From NCBI GenBank assembly GCA_021821055.1, contig JAKACX010000009.1, positions 1-55,912 of the forward strand: a stretch of DNA of 55,912 nt, read 5' to 3'. This DNA comes from Bacillota bacterium (GTDB taxonomy: Bacteria; Bacillota; Bacilli; Alicyclobacillales; SLC66). The notes beneath the pieces are model-generated. The model worked only from the letters and a program-made list of their open reading frames with translations. It searched no databases and had not been told where the DNA came from. The position numbers and the translations under genes were made by a program. Below, one piece after another: positions 8,788-17,755 of the stretch. Each line of letters opens with the position of its first letter. Positions within the stretch are counted from its first letter, which is position 1.

Positions 8788-10869
8788 GTGCATGTGAGGC
8801 ATGTGAGAAGTTTGAAACACCGGGGGCAACGCGGACTGCTGCTGACGGTCGTCATGTTGCTCGTATGGGGGCTGTGGATGCCTGTCCAGGCGTTTGCCAA
8901 TGTGCCTTATCCGACCTATACGCTGGACGGGACGGGGCATCTCGTCTTCACGCAGACAAGCTACACGCCGATGGATGTCATCGCGGGCAATCAGATCCCA
9001 GGTACGCCAGGGTTCTCCTCACCCGATGACATTTTCATCCACGGGAACAAGCTGTACGTCGCGGACACGTACAATTCGCGGGTCGTCGTCTTCAATCTCC
9101 AGGGCGCGTACCTGCAGACGATCGGGGCGAACATTCTCTCGCAGCCCAAGGGGATCTTCGTCGATCCTGCCGGCAACGTCTATGTGGCTGACAGCGGCAA
9201 CCAGTATGTCTACAAATTCAGTCCGGCGGGGCGCCTCCTGCAGAAGTTTGGCCGTCCGGCTTCGCCTCTGTTTGGCGCGCAGACGCCCTACGTTCCGGAG
9301 CGGCTCGTCGTGGACAGCCAGGGGAACCTGTTCATCGTGAGTCAGGGGAGCGTCCAGGGATTGATCGAACTCAGTCCCCAGGGAGCGTTCGAAGGCTTTT
9401 TCGGGGGCAACAGCGCGGGCTTTGACCCTGTTCGCTTCATTGAGCGCCTGTTCTACACGCGCACTCAATTGAACCAGTTGCAGGCTGTACTGCCGCCTTC
9501 ACCGACAAACGTGGCGCTCGGTCCAAACGGGCTGGTCTACACCGTGACTCAAGGGTTGCAAAGCCAGATCATCAAACGCCTCAACTTTCTTGGCACCAAC
9601 CTGCTGCCGTCCTCGATGCTCGTCTCGCCCAATATCGGCGGCATCACCGTGGACCAGCACGGCGACATCTTTGCGGTGGATTCGCTCACAGGGGAGATCT
9701 ACGAGTACGACCGCGACGGCAACCTGCTCAGCGCATTCGGCGGTTCGGACGTGGGGAACCAGCGGCTCGGGCTGCTCAAGACGCCATCCGCAGTGGCGGT
9801 CAGTTCGACCGGGCAGCTCTTTGTGCTCGACAAGGCCCTGAATGACATCCAGGTTTACAATCCGACGGCGTTCACGCGCCTCGTTCACCAGGCGCTGTCG
9901 CTGTATCTGGACGGCCACTACCTGTCCAGCATCCGCCCGTGGACACAGGTCCTGCGGCTGAACAGCATGTTCGACCTGGCGCATGTCGGCATCGGCATGG
10001 CGTATTTCAAACAGGGCAACTACGCCAAGGCACTGCACCAGTTCGAACTCGCACACTACAAGAACGGGTACTCAAACGCCTACTGGGAGCTGCGCCGCCG
10101 CTGGCTCATGGCGCACGCCGCCGGTGTCCTGATCACGATCGTCCTGCTGTCCGTGCTCTGGAGCATCACCAAGCGCCTGCACCGCCGATTCGGTTTCGGC
10201 CACCGCGTGGTGAACGCGTGGCGCCGCGTGAAGACGCGCAAGTTGATGGCGGAGTCGCTGCACCTGCTGCGCGTCATGCGCCATCCCGTGGACGGTTTCG
10301 CCGAAATCCGCTTCGACCGGAAGACATCTCTGTGGTCGGCGCACCTGATGTTCCTGGCGGTCATCGTCGTCCATGTCGTTTCCGTCTACCGGACGAACTT
10401 CCTGTTCAACTCGGCGTACGGCCAAGTGCTGAACCTGTCCGTGGTGATCCTGCAGGTGGTCATACCGCTTCTGGCATGGGTCGTCGTCAATTACCTGGTG
10501 AGCGCCATCAATGACGGCGAAGGCAGGTTGCGCGAGGTCTACACGGGGACGCTCTACGCGCTCGGCCCGTACATCGTGTACGGGATACCCATCACGATAA
10601 TGTCTCTTGGCCTGACATTCAATGAAGCGGTGCTCTACAGTTTCTCCCAGGACGGCGTGTTTCTCTGGTGCGGCTGGCTGATGTTCATGATGGTGATGCA
10701 GATTCACGGCTACGAGATCGGCGAATCGTTCAAGAACATTTTCAGTACGCTCATCGGAATGCTGATTCTGGCCGTGCTTCTGTTCATCCTGTTCGGCCTC
10801 TCGATGCAGGTCGTCGATTTTGTCCACTCGATTGGTGAAGAGGTGATTCTGCGTGTTCAAGGGCAATAG
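8788..10869 (+). CDS. NHL-repeat, TPR and YIP1-domain membrane protein
   Basis: A 693-residue protein of unknown function. It has an N-terminal signal (to about residue 36), then NHL beta-propeller repeats (about 70-355; pattern KLYVADTYNSRVVVFN repeated), a tetratricopeptide-like helical segment (about 375-440; FKQGNYAKALHQFELA), one membrane helix (about 445-465) and a C-terminal YIP1-like domain with about five membrane helices (about 510-690). The propeller would lie outside the cell. Its place between two permease pairs and beside a DUF5696 protein suggests a part of sugar capture or export machinery, but this is inference. Start choice is uncertain: GTG codons at 8788, 8794 and 8803 are in frame, and GGAG at 8781 best fits 8794. 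Confidence 0.85.
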   Translation: MHVRHVRSLKHRGQRGLLLTVVMLLVWGLWMPVQAFANVPYPTYTLDGTGHLVFTQTSYTPMDVIAGNQIPGTPGFSSPDDIFIHGNKLYVADTYNSRVVVFNLQGAYLQTIGANILSQPKGIFVDPAGNVYVADSGNQYVYKFSPAGRLLQKFGRPASPLFGAQTPYVPERLVVDSQGNLFIVSQGSVQGLIELSPQGAFEGFFGGNSAGFDPVRFIERLFYTRTQLNQLQAVLPPSPTNVALGPNGLVYTVTQGLQSQIIKRLNFLGTNLLPSSMLVSPNIGGITVDQHGDIFAVDSLTGEIYEYDRDGNLLSAFGGSDVGNQRLGLLKTPSAVAVSSTGQLFVLDKALNDIQVYNPTAFTRLVHQALSLYLDGHYLSSIRPWTQVLRLNSMFDLAHVGIGMAYFKQGNYAKALHQFELAHYKNGYSNAYWELRRRWLMAHAAGVLITIVLLSVLWSITKRLHRRFGFGHRVVNAWRRVKTRKLMAESLHLLRVMRHPVDGFAEIRFDRKTSLWSAHLMFLAVIVVHVVSVYRTNFLFNSAYGQVLNLSVVILQVVIPLLAWVVVNYLVSAINDGEGRLREVYTGTLYALGPYIVYGIPITIMSLGLTFNEAVLYSFSQDGVFLWCGWLMFMMVMQIHGYEIGESFKNIFSTLIGMLILAVLLFILFGLSMQVVDFVHSIGEEVILRVQGQ

Positions 10870-13159
10870 ACCGTATCGATGGGCAATCTGTGCGCTGGCG
10901 ATTGCGGCGCCCGCTCTTCTGACCAGCGCGCCCGCAGTCGCGCAGGCGGGCGACGCGAGCTATCTGTACGGCTCGAACTACTACACGCAGCCCGACGGCG
11001 GGAACTGGACGCCGCGCCAGCGGACCATTCCCGCAGCCTACGAGAAAGTGGCGCAGACAGCCAGCCTTGCGCTGTACGTCGATCCGCATTCGCTCGCCAT
11101 CGCCGTTCGCAACCTGGCGACGGGATATCTGTGGACCTCGATTCCGTCGCGGCGTGAACTCAGGCAGGAGCAACTCAACTCGGTGTGGAACGGCGCCGTG
11201 CAGTCGCCGCTGATGGTCAACTACTTCGACGCGTACGCAAACTCGAACATGGGGAGTTTTTCTTCGCTCGGCGGCCAGGTTTCCGCCTTTGCGCGCATTC
11301 CCGGCGGCTTCACGAGCACTCTGTACATGCCTGGCGTCGGGTTGAGGCTGCAAATGAGAGTCACCGTCAGCGGCGACTCCCTCAAAGTCGGAATTCCCGG
11401 GAGCAGCATCAGCGAGTATGGCGCGAACAAGGTCGGTTCGCTCCTGATGTACCCCTTCCTCGGCGCGGTCCACAAAGCGGACATTCCCGGGTACATGTTC
11501 ATTCCCGACGGCTCGGGCGCCCTGATCCGCTACTCAAATCTGCCAAACCAGTTTTCTGAACCCTATCAGGCGCAGATTTACGGCCACGATGTGGCTGTCA
11601 CCGGCTATACGCCGTCCAACATCAACCAGCAACACATCGCGGCGCCGGTGTTCGGCGTCGTGCACGGCGTCAACCAGAACGGCTTTCTTGCCATCGTGCA
11701 AAACGGGCAGTACAACGCCGACATCGTGGCCAATCCAAGCGGCGTAACGACCAACCTGAACTGGGTGTCTGCCCAGTTCACCATGCGGTATCCATACTTT
11801 CAACCGACCAGCCTCAACATGGGCGGCTACAACACCTTCCAGCAGCACCGCATCAACGGCAGCATGCAGGTGCAGTACGTGTTCCTGTCCGGCCAGAATG
11901 CCAATTACGTGGGAATGGCGGGCGCGTACCGGTCGTACCTGGCGGCACAGGGCGTCCTGCACAGGCTAGCGCACGCGCAAGCCCACGTCCCGCTGGAGAT
12001 CGACATGCTCGGCGCCGAGATGACGCCCGGACTCCTGTGGAACAACGTGATTGACATGACCACCTTCAGCCAGGCCGGCGCGATAGTCAACAGTCTGGAG
12101 AAACAGGGCATTCACGGGATTGAAGTCTTCTTCCGCGGCTGGAGCCAGGGAGGCCTCACCGCGCGCAACCCCGTGATCTTTCCTGTCTCCGGATCGCTCG
12201 GTGGAGCGCAGGGACTCGCCCAATTGCAAAAGGTACTGGCGCAAAAGCACGTCCCGCTGTACCTGTACGCGAACTTCACCGACGCCTACGGCAATGGAAA
12301 TGGATTTCAGAAGATCTCGAACGCTGCGCGCGACGTCACGAACCAGATCATCCAGCGTCAGGCCGTGCCGCAGGTAGGGGTGGGCCAAGGCGGGCCGTTC
12401 GGCCAGCAAAACGGCCTGTTCAGCAACCTGTTCTCGTACTACATCAATCCCTCGACGGCGTTGTCCATCGCGCACAGCGACATCGCCGGATGGCGTCAGG
12501 CGGGCGTGACAGGCGTGGCGGTCGACCGCACGGGCTACAAGCTGTTCGCCAATTTCAACCCGGCGTCCAAGCTCACGCGGGAGCAGGCGGCGGCGGCGTA
12601 CCAGACGATGGCCGGACAGCTTGCGCGGAGCGTTCCGCGGCTCGACTGGTATTCTCCGAACGCGTACCTGTGGAAATACTCGAGGCAAATCCTGCAGATC
12701 CCGATGTCGTCTTCACAGTACATGTACGAGTCCGACACGGTTCCGTTTCTGCAGGCGGTCCTGCACGGCTACGTCCAGTACTTTGCTCCGTTTTCCAATT
12801 TTAACGCAGATCCGCGCACCAGCCTGCTGCGCATGATCGATTTTGGCGCCTATCCGTCATTTTATCTGACGTACGAGCCGGCGTGGAAACTGAAGAATAC
12901 GCCGTCGCGCGATATCTACACGTCGCGTTACTCGGACTGGAAGGCAGAGATCCAGGCTGAGTACCAAGCGGTCGACCGTGCGCTAAAAGGCGTCCAGAAC
13001 ACCACGCTGCAGTCGCGGACCGTCCTGACCTGGGGCCTTGTCGAAGACGCCTACGCGAACGGCGTCCGTATTGTCGTCAATTACCGCTCGACTCCCATGA
13101 GGGTGGGCAAGACGGTGGTCGGGGCCCGCAATTTTGCCGTTCTGGGAGGAAAGAGCTGA
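10853..13159 (+). CDS. DUF5696 secreted protein, possible glycoside hydrolase
   Basis: Exported 768-residue protein matching DUF5696. A signal peptide (to about residue 31) is followed by a beta-rich part (about 60-370) and then a segment with the alternating pattern of a TIM barrel: PLEIDMLGAE, GIEVFFRGW, PLYLYANFTDAY, GVAVDRTG and RLDWYSPNAYLWK. Acidic residues end several of these strands (Asp and Glu in EIDMLGAE, Asp in VAVDRTG), as in retaining glycosidases, but no activity is established. The GTG start overlaps the previous gene by 17 bases and its stop overlaps the next ATG, so translation is coupled on both sides. Confidence 0.85.
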   Translation: MFKGNRPYRWAICALAIAAPALLTSAPAVAQAGDASYLYGSNYYTQPDGGNWTPRQRTIPAAYEKVAQTASLALYVDPHSLAIAVRNLATGYLWTSIPSRRELRQEQLNSVWNGAVQSPLMVNYFDAYANSNMGSFSSLGGQVSAFARIPGGFTSTLYMPGVGLRLQMRVTVSGDSLKVGIPGSSISEYGANKVGSLLMYPFLGAVHKADIPGYMFIPDGSGALIRYSNLPNQFSEPYQAQIYGHDVAVTGYTPSNINQQHIAAPVFGVVHGVNQNGFLAIVQNGQYNADIVANPSGVTTNLNWVSAQFTMRYPYFQPTSLNMGGYNTFQQHRINGSMQVQYVFLSGQNANYVGMAGAYRSYLAAQGVLHRLAHAQAHVPLEIDMLGAEMTPGLLWNNVIDMTTFSQAGAIVNSLEKQGIHGIEVFFRGWSQGGLTARNPVIFPVSGSLGGAQGLAQLQKVLAQKHVPLYLYANFTDAYGNGNGFQKISNAARDVTNQIIQRQAVPQVGVGQGGPFGQQNGLFSNLFSYYINPSTALSIAHSDIAGWRQAGVTGVAVDRTGYKLFANFNPASKLTREQAAAAYQTMAGQLARSVPRLDWYSPNAYLWKYSRQILQIPMSSSQYMYESDTVPFLQAVLHGYVQYFAPFSNFNADPRTSLLRMIDFGAYPSFYLTYEPAWKLKNTPSRDIYTSRYSDWKAEIQAEYQAVDRALKGVQNTTLQSRTVLTWGLVEDAYANGVRIVVNYRSTPMRVGKTVVGARNFAVLGGKS

Positions 13160-14040
13160 TGAAGGCGCGCATGTTCATGCAAAGACACCGAAAGGCAATC
13201 GCCGGGTACATGTTCATTCTCCCGTGGCTGCTCGGCTTTATGGCCTTCACCGCCTATCCGATGCTGTATTCGCTGTACATGAGCTTTTGCAAAGTGTACG
13301 TCACCACCACCGGCATCGTCACGCAGTGGATCGGGTGGAGCAATTACGGTTACGCATTTTTCACGGACCCGCAGTTCTTGCAGACGGTCGCGGGTTTTCT
13401 CGAGTCGTCGATCCTCGAGATTCCCGTGATCATCGTCTTCTCCCTGTTTGTGGCTCTGCTGATCAATCAGCCGATCCGGCTCAAGGGCTTCTTTCGCGCC
13501 GTCTTTTTCCTGCCGGTCGTCATCAGCAGCGGCGAAGTCATCAACCAACTGTTCTCGCAGGGCGCCGGGACCATTCCGCTCGTGCAGCAGTACGGCATCG
13601 TGAGTTTTGTCCAGGCCAATCTCAACCCCGCGCTCAGCACGCCGATCGTCGCGGTCATCCAGCAACTCGTGCTGGTCCTGTGGTACTCCGGGGTGCAGAT
13701 TCTCATCTTCCTGGCTGGTTTGCAGAAGGTGAATTCGCAGACGTACGAGGCCGCGTCCATCGACGGCGCGTCTCCCTGGCAGAGTTTCTGGAAGATTACA
13801 CTGCCCGAGGTCAAGCCGTTCATTCTCGTGAACCTGATCTACACCATTGTCAATCTGTTCACCAATTCACTCAACACGGTGGTCATCCTCATCAAGCAGG
13901 ACATGTTTGACGTGACGACAGGCTACGGTTATGCAAGCGCCCTGTCGTGGCTCTACTTTGTCGTGATCTTCGTCATCCTCATGTTGATGGTCCTGTTGTT
14001 TGGCAGAAATGAAGAGTATGGCATGAGAAGAGCCCGCTGA
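13159..14040 (+). CDS. Carbohydrate ABC transporter permease (MalF type), second pair
   Basis: Permease of 293 residues with about six membrane helices, starting with YMFILPWLLGFMAF. The EAA loop reads TYEAASIDGASPWQSFWKITLP. The start ATG overlaps the stop of the DUF5696 gene (TGATG), and AGGAAAGAG provides the binding site. It differs clearly from the 6877 permease, so this is a separate channel within the same gene string. Confidence 0.93.
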   Translation: MKARMFMQRHRKAIAGYMFILPWLLGFMAFTAYPMLYSLYMSFCKVYVTTTGIVTQWIGWSNYGYAFFTDPQFLQTVAGFLESSILEIPVIIVFSLFVALLINQPIRLKGFFRAVFFLPVVISSGEVINQLFSQGAGTIPLVQQYGIVSFVQANLNPALSTPIVAVIQQLVLVLWYSGVQILIFLAGLQKVNSQTYEAASIDGASPWQSFWKITLPEVKPFILVNLIYTIVNLFTNSLNTVVILIKQDMFDVTTGYGYASALSWLYFVVIFVILMLMVLLFGRNEEYGMRRAR

Positions 14041-14054
14041 AAGGGGAGAATCCC

Positions 14055-15008
14055 GTGAGACAAACCGCGACCGACATGTTGTGGAAAGTGGGGGCAAAGG
14101 GCCGCCGGGTGCTGCTCGGACGGCAGGGCAACGATGGACTGCTGTTTCGCGCGGTCGTCTACGCCCTGTTGATCAGCATCGGATTCGTGTACCTTTACCC
14201 GATGCTGTACATGCTTTCGCAGAGCATGAAGAGCCTGTCGGACCTGCTGAACCCAGGCGTCATCTGGATTCCGACCAGTATTGACCTGAAGAATTTCATC
14301 ATGTCCTGGCAGGTGCTGCACTACCCGACCGCGCTGCTCGAGTCGTTGTACGTGTCGCTGCCGCCCGCGATCGCCCAGGCGATCTCGACGGCCCTGGTCG
14401 GCTACGGGTTCGCCCGGTTCGAGTTTCCCGGCAAACGCGCGCTGTTTATCCTGATGCTGTTCACCTTCATCATCCCGGTGCAGGTCGTATTCATCCCGCT
14501 GTTCGTCATGTTCAACAACTACTCGCTGCTCGGCACGCCCCTGCCCTTTCTGCTGCCGTCGCTGTTCGCGTCCGGGCTGAAGAGTTCGCTGTTCATCCTG
14601 ATCTACGCGCAGTTTTTCCGGTCAATTCCGGATTCGCTCGAGGAGGCGGCGCAGATTGACGGGGCCGGATACCTGAAGACGTTCGTGCGGATCGTCTTTC
14701 CCATTTCGGTGCCGGCGATCGTGGTCGTGCTGCTGTTCTCCTTTGTCTGGCAGTGGAACGAGACGTACATGTCGTCGCTGTACTTCGGCAATACGCTCAC
14801 GACGTTGCCCCTGCAGTTGCAGGCGTTCGCCAATTCGTTTGCGCTGCTGTACCCGGCGACGCAGAGTGTGAGCGGCGCCAACAATCTGAATGAAGCCATC
14901 CAGATGGCTGGCACGCTCCTGACGATTCTGCCGCTCCTGATCCTGTACTTTGTGGCGCAGCGCTGGTTCGTGGAGGTGGTGGATCGCGCGGGGATCACAG
15001 GCGAGTGA
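14055..15008 (+). CDS. Carbohydrate ABC transporter permease (MalG type), second pair
   Basis: Permease of 317 residues, partner of the 13159 product, with about six membrane helices and an EAA loop at SLEEAAQIDGAGYLKTFVRI. The C-terminus QRWFVEVVDRAGITGE is typical of MalG-type subunits. The GTG start is preceded by GGGGAG, 14 bases after the previous stop. It is the last gene of the plus-strand string and ends in a hairpin. Confidence 0.92.
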   Translation: MRQTATDMLWKVGAKGRRVLLGRQGNDGLLFRAVVYALLISIGFVYLYPMLYMLSQSMKSLSDLLNPGVIWIPTSIDLKNFIMSWQVLHYPTALLESLYVSLPPAIAQAISTALVGYGFARFEFPGKRALFILMLFTFIIPVQVVFIPLFVMFNNYSLLGTPLPFLLPSLFASGLKSSLFILIYAQFFRSIPDSLEEAAQIDGAGYLKTFVRIVFPISVPAIVVVLLFSFVWQWNETYMSSLYFGNTLTTLPLQLQAFANSFALLYPATQSVSGANNLNEAIQMAGTLLTILPLLILYFVAQRWFVEVVDRAGITGE

Positions 15009-15015
15009 TCCCCGC
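14988..15015. terminator. Hairpin over the stop codon of the permease gene
   Basis: GCGGGGATCAC (14988-14998) pairs perfectly with 15005-15015 around a 6-base loop and spans the stop codon. There is no T-run. It lies between convergent genes and may help end transcription from both sides. Confidence 0.45.
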
Positions 15016-15048
15016 CTGCGTCGTGGAGTGTATCACTGCTCTCCTGGC

Positions 15049-16443
15049 TCAGGAGTGGAGGAACATGTTCTCGCGAGACAGCAGGGACTGTGGTTTGCGG
15101 CCGACCGGATTGGCGTTGAAGTAGTGCTGGATGCTGTCGTGGTTCAGGTAATTGTCCAGGGCCGCGAGCGACATACCCTCGTCAAGCGCAAGGTACGCGT
15201 GGGCGACGGCGCCGGAGTGCACATTGACAGAATCATAGTAGCCCAAGGGTCCGACAAGGTGGTACAGCGACTGCAGCCGGGCGAGATTCGCCACAGAAGC
15301 GCGCGGGCGGAAATTCAGGGCGAGGAAGGTGGCGTACGGCGTGACGGTGCCGTTTTCCGCGTACTTGCTGGCGCCAAGGCCAGGTACGCCGTACACGCCG
15401 TACCCGTTGTTCGGGAGTGCGCAGGGGGAAATTCCCCAGACCGGGTAGTGGCGCGACGCGGCGTAGCGCATCTGCAGGTCGACCATCTGCCGGTCGTTCA
15501 TGCCAAGCCCGTTTGGCGCCAGCGTCTGTTCCTCGAGCACGATCGTCGGCATGAGCGTCTCGAACATGCTGCCGCCCCAACTCGGCACGTACTTCATGCC
15601 GAACATGGAATAGTGGCCTTCGAAAACGGGGACGCCGTCGTGCGTGACGGTCTGGCCCACGGGTTTTTGCAACTGCCACGTCCAACTGGCCGGCAGCGTG
15701 CGGTAGACGCTCCACCACAGTGTGGCGGGAACCTTCCCCGAGCCGATGGCGATGTAGTCGGCGACGCGCGATTCCGTGTTGAGGTTGCCGTAGTGCCAGG
15801 TGGTAAGCGTCTTGTTGACCGTGTCGTAGCCGCCGTACAGTTGGCCGGCGGACGGATCGTACAGCCGTGCGAAATCCATGGCGTTCACCAGCCGCGTCAG
15901 GGGGGCCGCGAATTGCGGGAACGCCTGGCGTGCGACAATGAGGCCGGCGGCGTACCAGCCGTCGTCGACAGTCGAGATGAAGTGGCCTGATGTGGTGTTC
16001 TGAGGCGATCCGGTCGACGTGTTATACCAATTATAGGGGAACCCGTGCCAGTTCGGGAGTTTTACGAGCGTGGCCGTGATAGCCTTCATCCGCTGATTGG
16101 CCGCCTTAGGACTCACAAGGCCAAGGTCGCGCGCCGCCGTGAGGCTCATGAGGTACATGGCGATATCCGTGGGCGATGTGGTGGCGCTGATCGATTTGCC
16201 CGCGCTCGTCCCCATGTCGATGCGATCCGCCGGCAGCGATGTTGCGTTGGCGGTGGCGTCGACAAAGTACCTCCACGTCAGGGCCGCATCACGGCGCAAT
16301 TGCGGATTCCCCTGTGCGACGGCAGGCGCCGACGTGCGACGCGGTGCGTGCCATGCCAGATAGGGCGACGGCGCGAGGTCGAGGAAGGCGAGACTGGCGG
16401 TTAACAAGAGACCGGTGCTGCCGATGATGCGTATTGCGGACAT
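15049..16443 (-). CDS. Secreted PF10091-like (glycoamylase-fold) glycoside hydrolase
   Basis: Exported protein of 464 residues with an N-terminal signal (about 1-25). Its order of motifs matches the glycoamylase-like (PF10091) domain, also found inside cyclic beta-1,2-glucan synthases: SPTDIAMYLMSLTAARDLG, FPYNWYNT, STVDDGWYAAGL, ESRVADYIAIGSGKVP, WGGSMFETLMP, YPVWGISPCALPNNGYGVYG, VPGLG, VTPYATFLAL and DEGMSLAALDNYL. PF10091 members act on beta-1,2-glucans in characterised cases (GH144). The ATG at 16443 is preceded by GGGAGG; an in-frame ATG at 16458 overlaps that site. It is divergent from the LacI regulator gene, with an operator between them. Confidence 0.75.
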   Translation of the reverse strand: MSAIRIIGSTGLLLTASLAFLDLAPSPYLAWHAPRRTSAPAVAQGNPQLRRDAALTWRYFVDATANATSLPADRIDMGTSAGKSISATTSPTDIAMYLMSLTAARDLGLVSPKAANQRMKAITATLVKLPNWHGFPYNWYNTSTGSPQNTTSGHFISTVDDGWYAAGLIVARQAFPQFAAPLTRLVNAMDFARLYDPSAGQLYGGYDTVNKTLTTWHYGNLNTESRVADYIAIGSGKVPATLWWSVYRTLPASWTWQLQKPVGQTVTHDGVPVFEGHYSMFGMKYVPSWGGSMFETLMPTIVLEEQTLAPNGLGMNDRQMVDLQMRYAASRHYPVWGISPCALPNNGYGVYGVPGLGASKYAENGTVTPYATFLALNFRPRASVANLARLQSLYHLVGPLGYYDSVNVHSGAVAHAYLALDEGMSLAALDNYLNHDSIQHYFNANPVGRKPQSLLSRENMFLHS

Positions 16444-16526
16444 CTGAATGCCTCCCATTCAATGTATGGAAAGTGGTATGATGGGCCGTGAAGCAAGCCC
16501 GGCAGCCGATGAAAGTTCACGTCTGC

Positions 16527-16538
16527 TGAAACGATTCA
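16527..16538. promoter_or_regulatory. LacI-type operator between divergent genes
   Basis: TGAAACGATTCA is an almost perfect palindrome of the same type as the site at 1789. It lies between the minus-strand glycosidase gene and the plus-strand LacI gene, so it may control either or both. I found no convincing -10/-35 pair in this gap. Confidence 0.55.
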
Positions 16539-16668
16539 ACTTTCTTCAATAAGAAAGCGGTAACAACCAGATGCATTGTACGCACAAGAATTCTGAGATG
16601 TCAATGATATCTGTACGCTGCGCAATTTAGCTTGATTGAGCCACAGCGCATGCCATGATGGAGGGGTT

Positions 16669-17664
16669 ATGGTGGCAACACTCAAGGACGTCGCCCGACT
16701 TGCCGGGGTCTCGATCGCAACCGCTTCAGGTGCGCTCAACCGCCAGCCGAGAGTGAAAGAGACGACGCGCAGCAAGGTTTTGGACGCGGCCGCGCTGCTC
16801 AAGTACAGGCCGAACGGGATTGCCCGGGACCTCAAGACACAAAGGACAGACACGATCGCCGTTTTTCTCCACGACCTCGGGGGTCCTTTCTACTCGGAGC
16901 TGATGCGCGGCATACAGGACATGGCCGAAAAGTACGGCTATGCGGCCATTGCGGGACGCGGCACCGGAGACAACAACAGGACGTGGACGCGCCTCTTGCT
17001 TGAGGGCCGCGTGGACGGCGCGATTGTCATGGACCCCGAGATGCCCGACCAGATCATCCGCGGCAGCGCGGGCGACAGCCTGCCGATCGTCGTTCTTGAT
17101 CGCCAATTGACCACTCCGCATTCTTTCATTGTCGGCACGGACAATGTGGGGGGCGCCTGCCAGGCGACCAATCACCTGCTCGACGCGGGCGCCAGTACGG
17201 TGGCGTTCGTGTCCGGCCCTGCCCAGACGTACGACAGCATCATGCGCTATCGCGGCTACGAGAAAGCGCTTCTGGACCGGGGCGTCCCGCTGGATCGCCG
17301 GTTCATCTTTCAGGGCAATTTCACGGAGCAAAGCGGCGTTCTGGCTGCACAGGCCATGGTGTTGCAGGGCGGGTTGCCTGACGCCGTATTTGCCGCAAAT
17401 GATGAAATGGCGATCGGGATCCTGAGCGGATTCCGGGCGCACGGGGTGGAGGTACCCCGCGACTGTCTCTTGGTCGGCTTCGACGACATTCGGCTGGCCC
17501 AGTATGTGACGCCTTCGCTGACGACCGTGCGGCAACCGATGTATGAACTCGGCACCGTGGCGACTGAAGTGCTCTTCAAGTCACTGCAGGGCGAGCGCAG
17601 TGGGGAGCCGATCATCCTGAAAACGGAACTTGTTGTCCGCGACTCCTCGCGACGGGTGCGGTGA
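16669..17664 (+). CDS. LacI-family transcriptional regulator
   Basis: Repressor of 331 residues. The N-terminal helix-turn-helix reads TLKDVARLAGVSIATASGAL (about residues 4-23), followed by the hinge and a periplasmic-binding-protein-like sugar-sensing domain (DTIAVFLHDLGGPFYSELMRG; AVFAANDEMAIGIL; CLLVGFDDIRLAQYVTPSLTTVRQP). It is the only regulator of this kind in the window and the obvious candidate to bind the GAAACGWTTC palindromes. The start ATG follows GGAGGGG; a GTG one codon later has better spacing. It lies just upstream of a GH35 gene and probably shares its transcript. Confidence 0.93.
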   Translation: MVATLKDVARLAGVSIATASGALNRQPRVKETTRSKVLDAAALLKYRPNGIARDLKTQRTDTIAVFLHDLGGPFYSELMRGIQDMAEKYGYAAIAGRGTGDNNRTWTRLLLEGRVDGAIVMDPEMPDQIIRGSAGDSLPIVVLDRQLTTPHSFIVGTDNVGGACQATNHLLDAGASTVAFVSGPAQTYDSIMRYRGYEKALLDRGVPLDRRFIFQGNFTEQSGVLAAQAMVLQGGLPDAVFAANDEMAIGILSGFRAHGVEVPRDCLLVGFDDIRLAQYVTPSLTTVRQPMYELGTVATEVLFKSLQGERSGEPIILKTELVVRDSSRRVR

Positions 17665-17755
17665 AGCGGGCGCTGCTCCGCGACTCGCGCGGGGAGACGA
17701 CCGGACGTGCAGGGTTGCCTGACGCGCATGAAGATACGGACAGGGAGTGAATGGA

